DNA of 64,000 nt, taken from NCBI RefSeq assembly GCF_016900895.1, contig NZ_JAFEUN010000003.1, positions 1 through 64,000 of the forward strand, read 5' to 3'. This DNA comes from Parashewanella hymeniacidonis. Lineage in GTDB: Bacteria > Pseudomonadota > Gammaproteobacteria > Enterobacterales > Shewanellaceae. Made by a program: the position numbers and the translations under genes. The notes beneath the pieces were generated by a model. It made no database searches and had not been told where the DNA came from. It was given only the letters and a program-made list of their open reading frames with translations. This document shows, piece by piece, positions 1 through 9,089 of the stretch; position 1 is the stretch's first letter, and every line of letters begins with the position of its first letter.

Positions 1-945
1 TTCTTGTGCTTGCTCTTGCGTCATCAAAGCACCTGTCTTTAGGTTAATACAAGCAAAGCTTCGACGAACATAACGTATGGCTTTGGCTGCATTGTCGTAT
101 TGCACTATCCGTTTTTGGCACTTATATTGGCAGGTGCGTAATTCGTCTTCGGCTTGTTTAAGCGCTTCTTGGTCAGTCCTATCTACACGCTCCAGCTGTT
201 TTTGCATCTGAACCTCTTTCTCAATGTAACGATAGGCAAGACGCTCTAATTTTTGCACCGCTTTGCCTGCAATATACAGGGCATGAAACGCATCGTCTCT
301 TTGCTCTGTTTGGGGAAAAACATCATTGACACCTTTTGCCATTCCTTTCGCTCCATCTTTTACTACATGCATTGGAGACAACCCTTGTTGTTGCGATTGT
401 GTGAGTACCTTAGCCCAAACCTCCCCATCTCGTTTGTTTTCATGTGAGAGTGAGAATAAATAACCATTATCAAGGTCGATTCCAGCTAAAACAGGCGAGC
501 CCTGACTAAACATTTCATCAAGAGCAATACTTTTTATCTTGGAGAGAGGCACTTGCTCGTTAAATTTCTTGGCTTGCTCCTGAGCTTCAACGATGACGCC
601 TTGTATGTACCCGTAACTGACTTTACAACCAGGGAAAAGAACAGGTATTTGCTCTTGTATCGCACGAATAGAGTTAGGGGCGGTTATTGAGAGAGCGACA
701 ATCGCACGGCGAAGGTGTGCGACATCAACATAAGCGGTGGTAATAACATCGGGGATATTATCAGAGTTAACAACTTGTTGGATGGCTTTGTTCGCACAAG
801 CTTTAGCGGTGTAAACCGCTTTACGAGAGACATTAAACTCTTCAGCTAATAAAGAAATGTCACCATGGGCTTGGCATGAAAGCGTTTTTAAGAGAAGATC
901 ATGCTTGTCTGAGGAGTTGAGAGGTGTTTTGTTCAGAATCGCCAT
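1..945 (-). CDS. Transposase-like protein of an insertion element (3' part beyond the window)
   Basis: An open frame of 315 codons runs from ATG at 945 to the left edge without a stop. The N-terminus carries a helix-turn-helix-like stretch (LLAEEFNVSRKAVYTAK). The middle has an RNase H-like pattern with acidic residues in LDEMF, AGIDLDNGYL and VVKDGAKGMAKG, then RDDAFHALY, which fits a DDE-type transposase core. A lysine/glutamate-rich, probably coiled-coil segment follows near residues 260-290. The family cannot be named with certainty from the sequence. The ankyrin gene to the right has lost its start where this element begins, which supports an inserted mobile element. The C-terminus is outside the window. 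Confidence 0.6.
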   Translation of the reverse strand, partial: MAILNKTPLNSSDKHDLLLKTLSCQAHGDISLLAEEFNVSRKAVYTAKACANKAIQQVVNSDNIPDVITTAYVDVAHLRRAIVALSITAPNSIRAIQEQIPVLFPGCKVSYGYIQGVIVEAQEQAKKFNEQVPLSKIKSIALDEMFSQGSPVLAGIDLDNGYLFSLSHENKRDGEVWAKVLTQSQQQGLSPMHVVKDGAKGMAKGVNDVFPQTEQRDDAFHALYIAGKAVQKLERLAYRYIEKEVQMQKQLERVDRTDQEALKQAEDELRTCQYKCQKRIVQYDNAAKAIRYVRRSFACINLKTGALMTQEQAQE

Positions 946-1025
946 TTTATTTTGATAGTTGTCGTGGTTGACTTATTATCTCAAAAATAAAGCTTTTCTC
1001 CTCAGATTTTTCTTCTTAATTTGTT

Positions 1026-1042
1026 ACCCATGTTTGATGGGT
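1026..1042. repeat. Short inverted repeat near the insertion-element border
   Basis: ACCCAT, five bases, then ATGGGT form a perfect 6-bp inverted repeat. It lies between the transposase start and the first ankyrin codon, so it may be a subterminal structure of the element. The exact end of the element cannot be fixed from one copy. Confidence 0.3.
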
Positions 1043-2873
1043 TCCGCAGATAAGTTGTGCATTAAATATATCTGTCGATGCTAAACACTATGGCATCACA
1101 CTGTTACTGCTCGAAAGCGGAATCGAGCCTAATACAACTAATGGGAATGGAAATACGCCCGTTCATTTGGCCGTCATTACTCATCAAATGGCTTTACTTC
1201 CTGTTCTTTGCAAAAAAGGGGCAAATATTAACGCCACCAACAAAAAGGGAGAAACCGCATTATTTATAGCGGTTGGAGAACAAAAACTCGCTACAGTACA
1301 GGTGCTTTTAGAGTTAAATGCAGACACATCAATAGCTAATAAAGAGGGCCTTACTCCCTTGATGCTCGCAGCTAAAAATAGGAATTTTTTGCTTTGCAAA
1401 CTTTTGCTCTCAAAAGACGCTGACGTGAATGCTGTAGATAACAAAGGAAATTCAGCACTTCATCACTCGATCATTAAGGGATGCTTAGAGAATTTAGAAG
1501 CGATTCTGGAAGCTAACCCCAGATTGACATTAAACCAAGCCGGAGAGTCTCCCCTCAGTTTATTAATCAAAAATCAAAGAGTGATGCGCACAATTTCATA
1601 TATAAACCATTTAATCACAACAAATCAACTAAGTGCATTAACTGGCATCTGCTTAAGCGGGAAAACAGCTACTGAACTTTATAAGTCCACTTCAAATCTA
1701 ACAGGATGCCAGCAGCAAGTTCTCTATATCATTCAGTATTGTATAAGAAACAAAGAGCAAATATTCACAAAACGAATTCTATTACAAGATATCCCCAGCA
1801 TACAGGTACAACTCGCCCACATTCAGGGAATCAGTAAAAAAGTGATAGAATGGGCTATTAAAGGAATTGCCAATGAAAGTATCAGACAACAACCATTTAC
1901 TCAATTCAACAAACTTCTCGTAGGCATTACTGCAGACGGCTCTGACAGTGAGCGTGAATCATTTCGCTTCATGTTAAATAATGGTGGAGATATCAATGCC
2001 TTCAACCCAAATGGCTTATCTATAATTCAAGTTGCAGTACTTTATAACCGCCCAAAACAATTAAAACTCATATTAGACCAAAAGCCCCAAGTAGATACTG
2101 TTACTGCAGCATACCGAAAAGCTAAGAATAAAATAACATATTCTGAGAATTCACCAGCGCTCATCATCTGCGCCAAAAAGGGAACGCTTGAGTGTGCAAA
2201 ACTAATCATAGATTACTATCCGAAAGGAATAGACATCAAAGATAAAAATGGTTGGACTGCATTACAACATGCCGCTAAGCATGGTCATAATGAAATAGCC
2301 ATATTACTCGTCAACTCAGGAGCGTGCCTTGAAGTCCCTGATGATGTATTGACAAGTCCTGTATTGTTGTCAGCTAAAAGAATTAACCCGCCTTTAACAC
2401 ATTTTTTGCTTCAAAATACCGAGCTAACTGAAGAGTTAGCAGATCAACTGACGAAACAATTTATTCAAAATAACGACCTTTCTACCTTATGTTATTGCTT
2501 TACTAAAATGCCTTATCTTTTCTTTGTAAATGCAGATTTAATTGCAATGGCAATAGCGACAAATAATAGTGCTATCGTTCAAATACTCGTAAATAAGGCC
2601 ATTTCAGACTCGAGTGGCTCGTCCAAACACAAACTTAACTCTGCTGAGGTGGCACATTTAAGCGCAATATCTGCAGGCTTGAAATCTGGAGAAGTGAGGC
2701 AATTGATTCAAAATTTAGTGGCTATACTCTCAGTCAAATCTGACGAGTATTCAGTTCAAGAGCTTACCGCTCATAAAATGCCTGACGCTACGACCAACAG
2801 AGAACCAGTGAGTCCTGAACAAATCGAACTAAATGTATTTGAGAGGACTGATGAGCCAGAGCATACACAATAA
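1041..2873 (+). pseudogene. Ankyrin-repeat protein, 5' end lost
   Basis: The frame encodes ankyrin repeats (for example NTPVHLAVITHQMALLPVL, KGETALFIAVGEQKLATVQV, EGLTPLMLAAKNRNFLLCKL, NGWTALQHAAKHGHNEIAIL). A TTG at 1167 could start a 568-residue protein, but repeat-like sequence continues in frame upstream to 1041 (AKHYGITLLLLESGIEP), where a TGA at 1035-1037 closes the frame with no good start. The simplest reading is a larger ankyrin gene truncated by the element on its left. Ankyrin proteins mediate protein-protein contacts and are often effectors or anti-effectors. No enzymatic domain or signal peptide is visible. A shortened protein from TTG 1167 remains possible. Confidence 0.65.
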
Positions 2874-2947
2874 CCTAAAAAACATTCTTAGCTTAAAAAT
2901 TTTATACTATGTTAGAGACAAGTTTGCTATAACATGGATTATCTTAA

Positions 2948-3328
2948 ATGGAGTTTAACAGTAACAACAAACCTACGGGCTTAAGGCGCATTTGGCTTGC
3001 TCTACCAAATTCCGTAAAAGGATTTAAATGGCTCATTAATAATGAATCAGCGTTCAAACAAGAAATCATAATGGTCTTAGTAACCATTGTTATTTTAAGT
3101 TTCTGGAACATTACTCTTTACGAAAAGTTCGCCATCTTTTGTGCTGCTCTTTTAGTTCTTTTTGCCGAAATCATCAATACAGCAATTGAAGTCACTGTCG
3201 ACCGAATTAGTTACGAAATGAACCCGCTATCAGGTCTAGCTAAAGACCTAGGCTCTGCAGCTGTCTTCATCAGCCTGTTGATATTTGTGCTCGTTTGGTT
3301 AACTGTTATCTATCAAAACCTGCTATAA
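2948..3328 (+). CDS. dgkA: Diacylglycerol kinase, DgkA type
   Basis: A small integral inner-membrane kinase of 126 residues that phosphorylates diacylglycerol to phosphatidic acid, recycling lipid from periplasmic glucan synthesis. The family signature is clear: an amphipathic N-terminus (TGLRRIWLALPNSVKGFKWL), three membrane helices, the catalytic stretch AEIINTAIEVTVDRI with its essential glutamates, and AKDLGSAAVF before the last helix. Length matches the usual 120-130 residues. It sits 43 bp before the helicase gene on the same strand and could be co-transcribed with it. Confidence 0.93.
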   Translation: MEFNSNNKPTGLRRIWLALPNSVKGFKWLINNESAFKQEIIMVLVTIVILSFWNITLYEKFAIFCAALLVLFAEIINTAIEVTVDRISYEMNPLSGLAKDLGSAAVFISLLIFVLVWLTVIYQNLL

Positions 3329-3371
3329 TCCGCCGCCGTTCTGGTTTTTGGGTTATTTTAAGGTTATTGCT

Positions 3372-4655
3372 ATGAACTTTGAGTCATTTAGTTTTCCATC
3401 TGAACTGTTACGAGCAGTAGCCGATTGCGGCTATAAAACGCTAACACCAGTTCAACAAAAAGCGATCCCTGCCATTCGCCGTGGCAATGACGTCATCGCC
3501 AGTGCACAAACTGGAACGGGTAAAACTGCCGCTTTCTCATTACCGATTCTGCATAAGCTTGTAGAAAACCCAAAGTCAATATCAAAAGCCAATGCTAGAG
3601 CCTTGGTACTTGCACCTACTCGTGAGCTTGCCGCTCAAGTAGCTAAAAATATCGAGGCATATAGCAAATATCTACCGATTACTTTAGCCACCGTTTATGG
3701 TGGAGTAAAAGCGACCCCACAAGCAGAAAAACTACGTCAAGGTGTGGACATTATTGTGGCAACGCCTGGTCGTCTGCTAGAGCACTTAATGGCTGGAAAC
3801 ATCAGCTTAGCGAACATCGAATTTTTAGTATTGGATGAAGCTGACCGTATGCTGGATATGGGCTTTAGTGCTGATATCCACAAAATTCTGCAGGCCACCA
3901 GCAAAGAAAAGCAAAGCATGCTGTTCTCAGCAACATTTTCCGGTGCAGTAAAGCGTCTCGCCAATGACTTGATGAACAAGCCTCAAGTTATCAGTGTTGA
4001 TAAACAAAACACTACTGCCGAAACCGTAAGCCAGGTGGTTTACCCTGTTGAGCAACGCCGTAAGCGTGAATTACTTTCTGAGCTCATCGGTAAAAAGAAC
4101 TGGAGCAAAATTCTTGTTTTCAGTGCGACTCGTGAAGATGCGGATCGTTTGAATAAAGAGCTGAATTTAGATGGTATTCCATCTAAAGTGATTCACGGCG
4201 AGAAAAACCAAGGTAGTCGTCGTCGTGCTTTGCGTGAATTTGAAGAAGGCAAGCTAAAAGTATTGGTTTCGACCGAAGTTGCTGCTCGTGGTCTCGATAT
4301 CCAAGAACTTGAATACGTCGTTAACTTCGATATGCCATTTTTAGCGGAAGATTACGTTCATCGTATAGGGCGTACAGGTCGTGCAGGTAAATCAGGTGTA
4401 GCGATTTCATTTGTTAGCCGTGAAGAAGAACGTATTTTAAAAGATATTGAAAAGCTTATCGGTCAAAAAATTCGTCGTATCATGGTACCAGGCTATGAAG
4501 TAAGTAATCGTGATTTGCTACTGAAACAGCTACAAAAGCGTCGTAGTTTTAGTAAAAAACGTGAACGTACGGATAATGTTCGTGAGCAAGTCGTTGCTGA
4601 GAAAAACCTTTCAGGGCGTCGCGTAAAACTCAACGCGACTAAAAAAGCGAAATAA
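3372..4655 (+). CDS. rhlE: DEAD-box ATP-dependent RNA helicase, RhlE-like
   Basis: Predicted cytoplasmic RNA helicase of 427 residues involved in RNA remodelling or ribosome assembly. The motifs appear in order: Q-motif region (FPSELLRAVADCGYKTLTPVQ), Walker A AQTGTGKT, PTRELAAQ, GG, TPGRLLEH, DEAD in VLDEADRMLDMGF, SAT in LFSATF, then STEVAARGLDIQ and HRIGRTGRAGKSG. A basic tail (KKRERTDN to KKAK) replaces any auxiliary domain and resembles RhlE rather than DbpA or CsdA. The ATG at 3372 is preferred over an upstream TTG at 3348 because the Q-motif begins directly after it. Confidence 0.9.
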   Translation: MNFESFSFPSELLRAVADCGYKTLTPVQQKAIPAIRRGNDVIASAQTGTGKTAAFSLPILHKLVENPKSISKANARALVLAPTRELAAQVAKNIEAYSKYLPITLATVYGGVKATPQAEKLRQGVDIIVATPGRLLEHLMAGNISLANIEFLVLDEADRMLDMGFSADIHKILQATSKEKQSMLFSATFSGAVKRLANDLMNKPQVISVDKQNTTAETVSQVVYPVEQRRKRELLSELIGKKNWSKILVFSATREDADRLNKELNLDGIPSKVIHGEKNQGSRRRALREFEEGKLKVLVSTEVAARGLDIQELEYVVNFDMPFLAEDYVHRIGRTGRAGKSGVAISFVSREEERILKDIEKLIGQKIRRIMVPGYEVSNRDLLLKQLQKRRSFSKKRERTDNVREQVVAEKNLSGRRVKLNATKKAK

Positions 4656-4729
4656 TTGAAATAAATGCTCTATTGGGCAGGTCTTTGTTGACGATTTCGA
4701 CATCAACAACAAAAAAAAGGATCTGCCCC

Positions 4730-5368
4730 ATGCTACGACCAATTGTTGCAGCTTTTGCACTCACAATGAGCTTTAGCCTCGCTGCAAAACCTGTTGCCCA
4801 TTCTGATAACGACGTTGCACCATTACTTAATGGTCATGATATTCCAGATGTTACTCTTCAAGGCTTAGATGGCAAACCCGTCAACCTTCAAAATCTTGCT
4901 CAACAAAAACCAACCATATTCTTTTTCTATCGTGGCGGTTGGTGTCCATTTTGTAATATGCAAATGGGACAGTTACAAGGCATTCAACCTAAACTTATCG
5001 AAATGGGTTTTCAGTTAGTTGGCATCTCCCCTGATTCGCCAGAAAAGCTGCGTAAATCGATGACCAAGAATAAGCTTGATTATATGTTGCTTTCTGATTC
5101 TGATAATAAAGCGGCACAAGCATTTGGGGTTGCGTTTTACACCAGTAAGAAGGTCACAGCTCGCTATGCTAGAGTTCCTGACTTGAAAGAAAAGCTCGTT
5201 GATATTGGCAATGGCGACATGCGCATTATCCTGCCAGTTCCTGCTATTTTCTTGAGTGATAAATCAGGCCTCATTCACTTTCAATATGTGAACCCTAACT
5301 TCAGAGTTCGTGCAGAACCTGAATTGCTATTAACAGCTGCAAAACTTGTTGCAGACAAGCAAAAGTAA
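4730..5368 (+). CDS. Secreted AhpC/TSA-family thioredoxin-fold protein
   Basis: A 212-residue protein starting at ATG 4730 behind an AAGGA ribosome site. The first 20 or so residues form a signal peptide (LRPIVAAFALTMSFSLAAKP), so it should act in the periplasm. The fold is thioredoxin-like: IPDVTLQGLDGKPVNL, then FFYRGGWCPFCNMQMGQL with a CxxC that replaces the single peroxidatic cysteine of classical peroxiredoxins, and LVGISPDSPEKL. It belongs to the peroxiredoxin-like family often named by the AhpC/TSA domain. The substrate is unknown: peroxide reduction or thiol-disulfide exchange are both plausible. A hairpin (TTGTTGA ... TCAACAA, about 4685-4709) precedes the ribosome site. Confidence 0.75.
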   Translation: MLRPIVAAFALTMSFSLAAKPVAHSDNDVAPLLNGHDIPDVTLQGLDGKPVNLQNLAQQKPTIFFFYRGGWCPFCNMQMGQLQGIQPKLIEMGFQLVGISPDSPEKLRKSMTKNKLDYMLLSDSDNKAAQAFGVAFYTSKKVTARYARVPDLKEKLVDIGNGDMRIILPVPAIFLSDKSGLIHFQYVNPNFRVRAEPELLLTAAKLVADKQK

Positions 5369-5426
5369 TCGCTTTATCTTGTCATTTGAAAGATAATTGG
5401 CGTATTTTCTGAAACTTATCATTAAT

Positions 5427-5948
5427 ATGAAAATACGCCCAGCTACGATAAATGATCTCGCTACACTCGCTCAATTAGAAAAAACTCACCTTAACGCCGA
5501 GCTGTCATCAGCTTCAGAACAAATGCTTGGACAAGGGTTTAGCTTGAATGATCTCAAATCGTTTCTAAATCATGGCTGGATAGTCGTTGCTGAAGTTGAC
5601 TCAAATATCGTCGGGTATGTCATCGCTGCAGATTGGAAGGCATTTACACATTGGCCTATCTATAAAAGCATCCTCAAACACGTTTCACTTGAGCATCCTC
5701 AGTTTTCAGACAAAAACAGCTGCCAATATGGTCCTATATGGATACATCAAAATCATCGTGGCCACTCTATTTTTGAACAACTCGTTACTGAGATAAAACG
5801 ATTGAGCTCTAGTCAATATCAGCACATGATGACCTTCATTGCTGAAGAGAATCAACACTCTTACTTCGCTCATACTAAAAAAGGAAAAATGCAGGTATTG
5901 GACTTTTTTGAATTTGAAGATCGTGGTTATTATCTGTTATCTCTATGA
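5427..5948 (+). CDS. GNAT-family N-acetyltransferase
   Basis: A 173-residue cytoplasmic acetyltransferase. MKIRPATINDLATLAQLEK is the typical first strand and helix of a GNAT domain. The acetyl-CoA motif is seen as IWIHQNHRGHSIFEQLVTEIKRL, where Q-N-H-R-G-H corresponds to the QxxGxG/A loop, and DFFEFEDRGYYLL is the final strand. The ATG at 5427 is taken because an upstream TTG at 5397 adds only a non-domain tail. The acceptor substrate cannot be inferred. It stands alone between a thioredoxin-fold gene and a disrupted small gene. Confidence 0.7.
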   Translation: MKIRPATINDLATLAQLEKTHLNAELSSASEQMLGQGFSLNDLKSFLNHGWIVVAEVDSNIVGYVIAADWKAFTHWPIYKSILKHVSLEHPQFSDKNSCQYGPIWIHQNHRGHSIFEQLVTEIKRLSSSQYQHMMTFIAEENQHSYFAHTKKGKMQVLDFFEFEDRGYYLLSL

Positions 5949-6077
5949 AAGTAATTGTTTTAAAAATCATGTTCACTCATAAAGATTAAGCCCTTTTAAT
6001 TTTACTCTAAACATCGATTACCCCATACTAATCAGTACCATGATGACGTCTAAGTCTTTTCTAAATAGAGTATTAAC

Positions 6078-6603
6078 ATGTCTCTAACTTCAGATTATGT
6101 AGCGAGATACATCAATCAAAACCCAAATAGCTTGCGCCCAAGAGGCACTGGAGACGGCGCCTATGTTCTATACCCATGATACCTGAAGATGCTCGATTTC
6201 AGCGAGAATGCACAACTTGTTAATCAAGGCGACGGTGTGCGGCAATAGTGAACTATTGTTAGCACTGGCAACGAAGAGTAACACGCTGTGCAACTCGCAC
6301 TGCGTGGACTTCTCAGCGCCAATTCTTCTTTGTTACATTAGCTCGAAAGAATCCCGATATTCCTTCGCTAATGCGCCTCAAAGAATTGGCGCTTAAAAAG
6401 TCCTGAAACATGCATCTTCAAGTATCATGGGTATATACATTAATGATCAATATAAATTCAATATCCTCTGCAGTAATAAAGAACGTGATCGAATGAACTC
6501 AGATTGGTTTGAGTATAAGCCCGTCTTCGTCGAGCAAGCCATAGGCCCAAAACAAGACTGGTTGGACACTCTATCCAGTTGCTACCCCAAGCCAGAACAG
6601 TAA
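6078..6603 (+). pseudogene. Small hypothetical gene split by a MITE
   Basis: ATG 6078 opens a frame (MSLTSDYVARYINQNPNSLR...) that reads 31 codons to 6170, where a 263-bp inverted-repeat element starts. If the element and one TA are removed (6171-6435), the frame resumes exactly with TACATTAATGAT and continues (YINDQYKFNILCSNKERDR ... YPKPEQ) to TAA at 6601-6603. The intact protein would have been 86 residues. In-frame repair by excision is good evidence that both halves were one gene. The function is unknown and no domain is recognised. Confidence 0.7.
6171..6433. mobile_element. MITE-like element, copy 1 (TA target duplication)
   Basis: 263 bp bounded by inverted termini TACCCATGATAC and GTATCATGGGTA, which extend less perfectly into TGAAGATGC / GCATCTTCA. 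The flanking bases are TA on both sides, and removal of the element plus one TA restores the frame of the surrounding gene. Internal inverted repeats (AGCGCCAATTCTT ... AAGAATTGGCGCT) predict a long hairpin. No transposase is encoded: the 62-residue frame inside it is a by-product. TA duplication suggests mobilisation by an IS630/Tc1-mariner type transposase elsewhere. A second copy lies at 17909-18174 in opposite orientation. Confidence 0.85.
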
Positions 6604-6607
6604 CGTC

Positions 6608-6718
6608 GTGAAAAAAGCATTAGTAACATTTTATCCAATGACTTTGGAGCAAACGGATATTTCTTACCTTCATTCACATATAAGTAAAACTGATGAAATT
6701 GAGGAAACCGAATTATGA
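6608..6718 (+). CDS. Possible 36-residue peptide
   Basis: GTG at 6608 opens a short frame (KKALVTFYPMTLEQTDISY...) ending with TGA at 6716, five bases after the disrupted gene. Spacing suggests a second gene of the same unit. There is no recognisable domain, and the frame is too short for certainty. The remaining bases to 6916 are AT-rich and hold the presumed recG promoter (TATAAT-like ATATATGTATAAAT near 6894). Confidence 0.25.
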   Translation: MKKALVTFYPMTLEQTDISYLHSHISKTDEIEETEL

Positions 6719-6916
6719 ACTCTAACTTTGTAATGATTTAAGTGCTTATTAATATTGAAATCAATAAAGTACCTCAACATTCAACCATCACCCAGTCAAT
6801 CTATTAAGCTTGTCCTACTACTATTAAACGGTCACTATTCGCACGATTTAGAATGAATTTAATTTCAAATTGTCAAAGCCATCCATTCTGTTAATATATG
6901 TATAAATTCACAGTAC

Positions 6917-9007
6917 TTGGATGCGAATATCTTGCAGCGATTGGATCAAACCCCAATAACCGAGCTCAAAGGAGTTGCAAAAAAGGTTGCCGAAAAACTC
7001 GACAAGCTAAGTATTCGCACGGTTCAAGATCTGTTGTTTCACTTACCTTTACGCTATGAAGATCGCACTCGAATCTATCAAATTGCAGATTTAATGCCAG
7101 GAATGCACGGTACAGTTCTCGCTGAAATTCAGTCTTCAAAAATCATTTATGGGCGCAAACGTATGCTGACCTGTGATGTGAGAGATGAGACAGGAAATTT
7201 AACGCTACGCTTTTTTAATTTTTCAGCAGCTCAGCACAACTCCATGCTTAAAGGCCGCATGATTAAAGCCTATGGTGAGTTAAAAGCAGGGAAATATCAG
7301 GCCGAAATCATTCACCCTGATTATCGAATTCAAAGCGCTGAACAACCCATTGATTTGGCAGAGACCTTAACACCAATTTACCCTTCCACTGAGGGGTTAA
7401 AACAAGCAAGTTGGATAAAACTCACCGATCAAGCACTCGATATGCTTAACGACGGTGGTCTTACTGAATTGTTACCTCCAGAGTTAAGGCCTAATCAAGT
7501 ATCCTTAGCCGATGCGATTCGAACTCTGCACCGACCAACTTGTGATGTGTCGTTATTTGATCTAGAAAACGGCACACACCCAGCGCAACAACGTCTCGTA
7601 CAAGAAGAGTTGTTAGCGCATAACCTCAGTATGCTGAAATTGAGGCACAAAAGTAATCAAGATGCAGCGAAACCTGTTACCGCTTCAGGTCAGTTACTTA
7701 ATCCGTTTTTAAAAGAGTTGCCATTCAAACCGACGAATGCCCAACAACGAGTCGTTGCCGAAATATGCCAAGACTTAGAACAAACATCACCTATGATGCG
7801 TTTAGTCCAAGGCGATGTAGGCTCTGGAAAGACATTAGTTGCCGCTCTCGCAGCATTACAAGTCATCGAAAATGGTTATCAAGTTGCGCTGATGGCACCA
7901 ACAGAACTGCTCGCAGAGCAGCATGCCAATAATTTTAAAGAATGGTTTGAACCTCTCGGACTCAGTGTCGGCTGGCTAGCAGGTAAAATCAAAGGAAAGG
8001 CAAGAGAGCAATCACTAGAAAGTATTAAGAGCGGCAGTGCTCATATCGTTATTGGCACTCACGCTATTTTTCAAGAGTCGGTTGAATACAAAAACCTCGC
8101 CCTAACTATTATTGATGAACAACATCGCTTTGGTGTTCATCAGCGATTGGGCTTGAGAGAAAAAGGGGTTCATCAAGGCTTTTATCCGCATCAGCTGATC
8201 ATGACGGCGACACCAATCCCAAGAACTTTGGCCATGACAGCTTACGCCGACCTTGATACTTCCGTTATCGATGAGTTACCACCAGGACGTACACCAGTGA
8301 CAACTGTTGCCATTGCCGACAGTCGACGCCAAGATGTGATTGAACGAGTGAGGCTTGCAGTAACTCAGGATAAACGCCAAGCATACTGGGTTTGTACTCT
8401 GATTGACGAATCTGAAGTACTTGAATGTCAAGCAGCTGAAGACACCGCTGAGGAACTAAAACAGCAATTACCGGAACTAAAGATAGGACTGGTTCACGGA
8501 CGCCTTAAAAGTAGCGAAAAACAAGCGATCATGGATCAATTCAATACAGGTGAAATTGATTTACTCGTTGCGACGACCGTTATTGAGGTTGGTGTAAACG
8601 TACCTAACGCAAGTTTGATGATTATTGAAAATCCAGAACGCTTGGGGTTAGCACAGTTACATCAATTAAGAGGTCGTGTTGGTCGTGGTGCCATCGAAAG
8701 TCATTGTGTAATGCTTTATAAATCACCATTGACTCTAACGGCTAAGCAGCGTTTAGGCGTACTGAGACAAAGTAATGATGGTTTTGTTATCGCACAAAAA
8801 GATCTTGAAATACGAGGCCCTGGCGAAGTTCTTGGTACAAAACAAACAGGTTTAGCAGATATGAAAGTCGCTGATTTAACTCGAGATCAAGCGCTAATTC
8901 CACAAGTGCAAAAATTGGCTGGCCACGTTTTGAGTCAAGCACCAGAAAACGTCGATGCACTTATCCAACGTTGGCTTGGTGATAGAGATAAATACGTACA
9001 AGCGTAA
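6917..9007 (+). CDS. recG: ATP-dependent DNA helicase RecG
   Basis: A 696-residue branch-migration helicase that regresses stalled forks and processes Holliday junctions and R-loops. Seen in order: N-terminal wedge/OB domain (LDQTPITELKGVAKKVAEKL, VQDLLFHLPLRYEDRT, LRFFNFS), Walker A GDVGSGKT, DEQHRFGVHQR as the DExH box, MTATPIPRTLAMTAY, and the C-terminal TRG region (GRVGRG, PGEVLGTKQTGL). Length matches E. coli RecG (693). The start is TTG at 6917; no in-frame ATG gives a better N-terminus. Confidence 0.96.
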   Translation: MDANILQRLDQTPITELKGVAKKVAEKLDKLSIRTVQDLLFHLPLRYEDRTRIYQIADLMPGMHGTVLAEIQSSKIIYGRKRMLTCDVRDETGNLTLRFFNFSAAQHNSMLKGRMIKAYGELKAGKYQAEIIHPDYRIQSAEQPIDLAETLTPIYPSTEGLKQASWIKLTDQALDMLNDGGLTELLPPELRPNQVSLADAIRTLHRPTCDVSLFDLENGTHPAQQRLVQEELLAHNLSMLKLRHKSNQDAAKPVTASGQLLNPFLKELPFKPTNAQQRVVAEICQDLEQTSPMMRLVQGDVGSGKTLVAALAALQVIENGYQVALMAPTELLAEQHANNFKEWFEPLGLSVGWLAGKIKGKAREQSLESIKSGSAHIVIGTHAIFQESVEYKNLALTIIDEQHRFGVHQRLGLREKGVHQGFYPHQLIMTATPIPRTLAMTAYADLDTSVIDELPPGRTPVTTVAIADSRRQDVIERVRLAVTQDKRQAYWVCTLIDESEVLECQAAEDTAEELKQQLPELKIGLVHGRLKSSEKQAIMDQFNTGEIDLLVATTVIEVGVNVPNASLMIIENPERLGLAQLHQLRGRVGRGAIESHCVMLYKSPLTLTAKQRLGVLRQSNDGFVIAQKDLEIRGPGEVLGTKQTGLADMKVADLTRDQALIPQVQKLAGHVLSQAPENVDALIQRWLGDRDKYVQA

Positions 9008-9089
9008 TCAAATGAAACAAATGGCGGATTGACATTCACATTCAATTCAGCATGATTGAGAGCATGACGCTCAGGAAGTAGGAAGAGAT

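Noticed and set aside
6208-6396. 62-residue open frame (and its 102-residue counterpart at 17829-18137, minus strand)
   Set aside because: Both lie within the two MITE copies and share sequence only because the element is repeated; no ribosome site.
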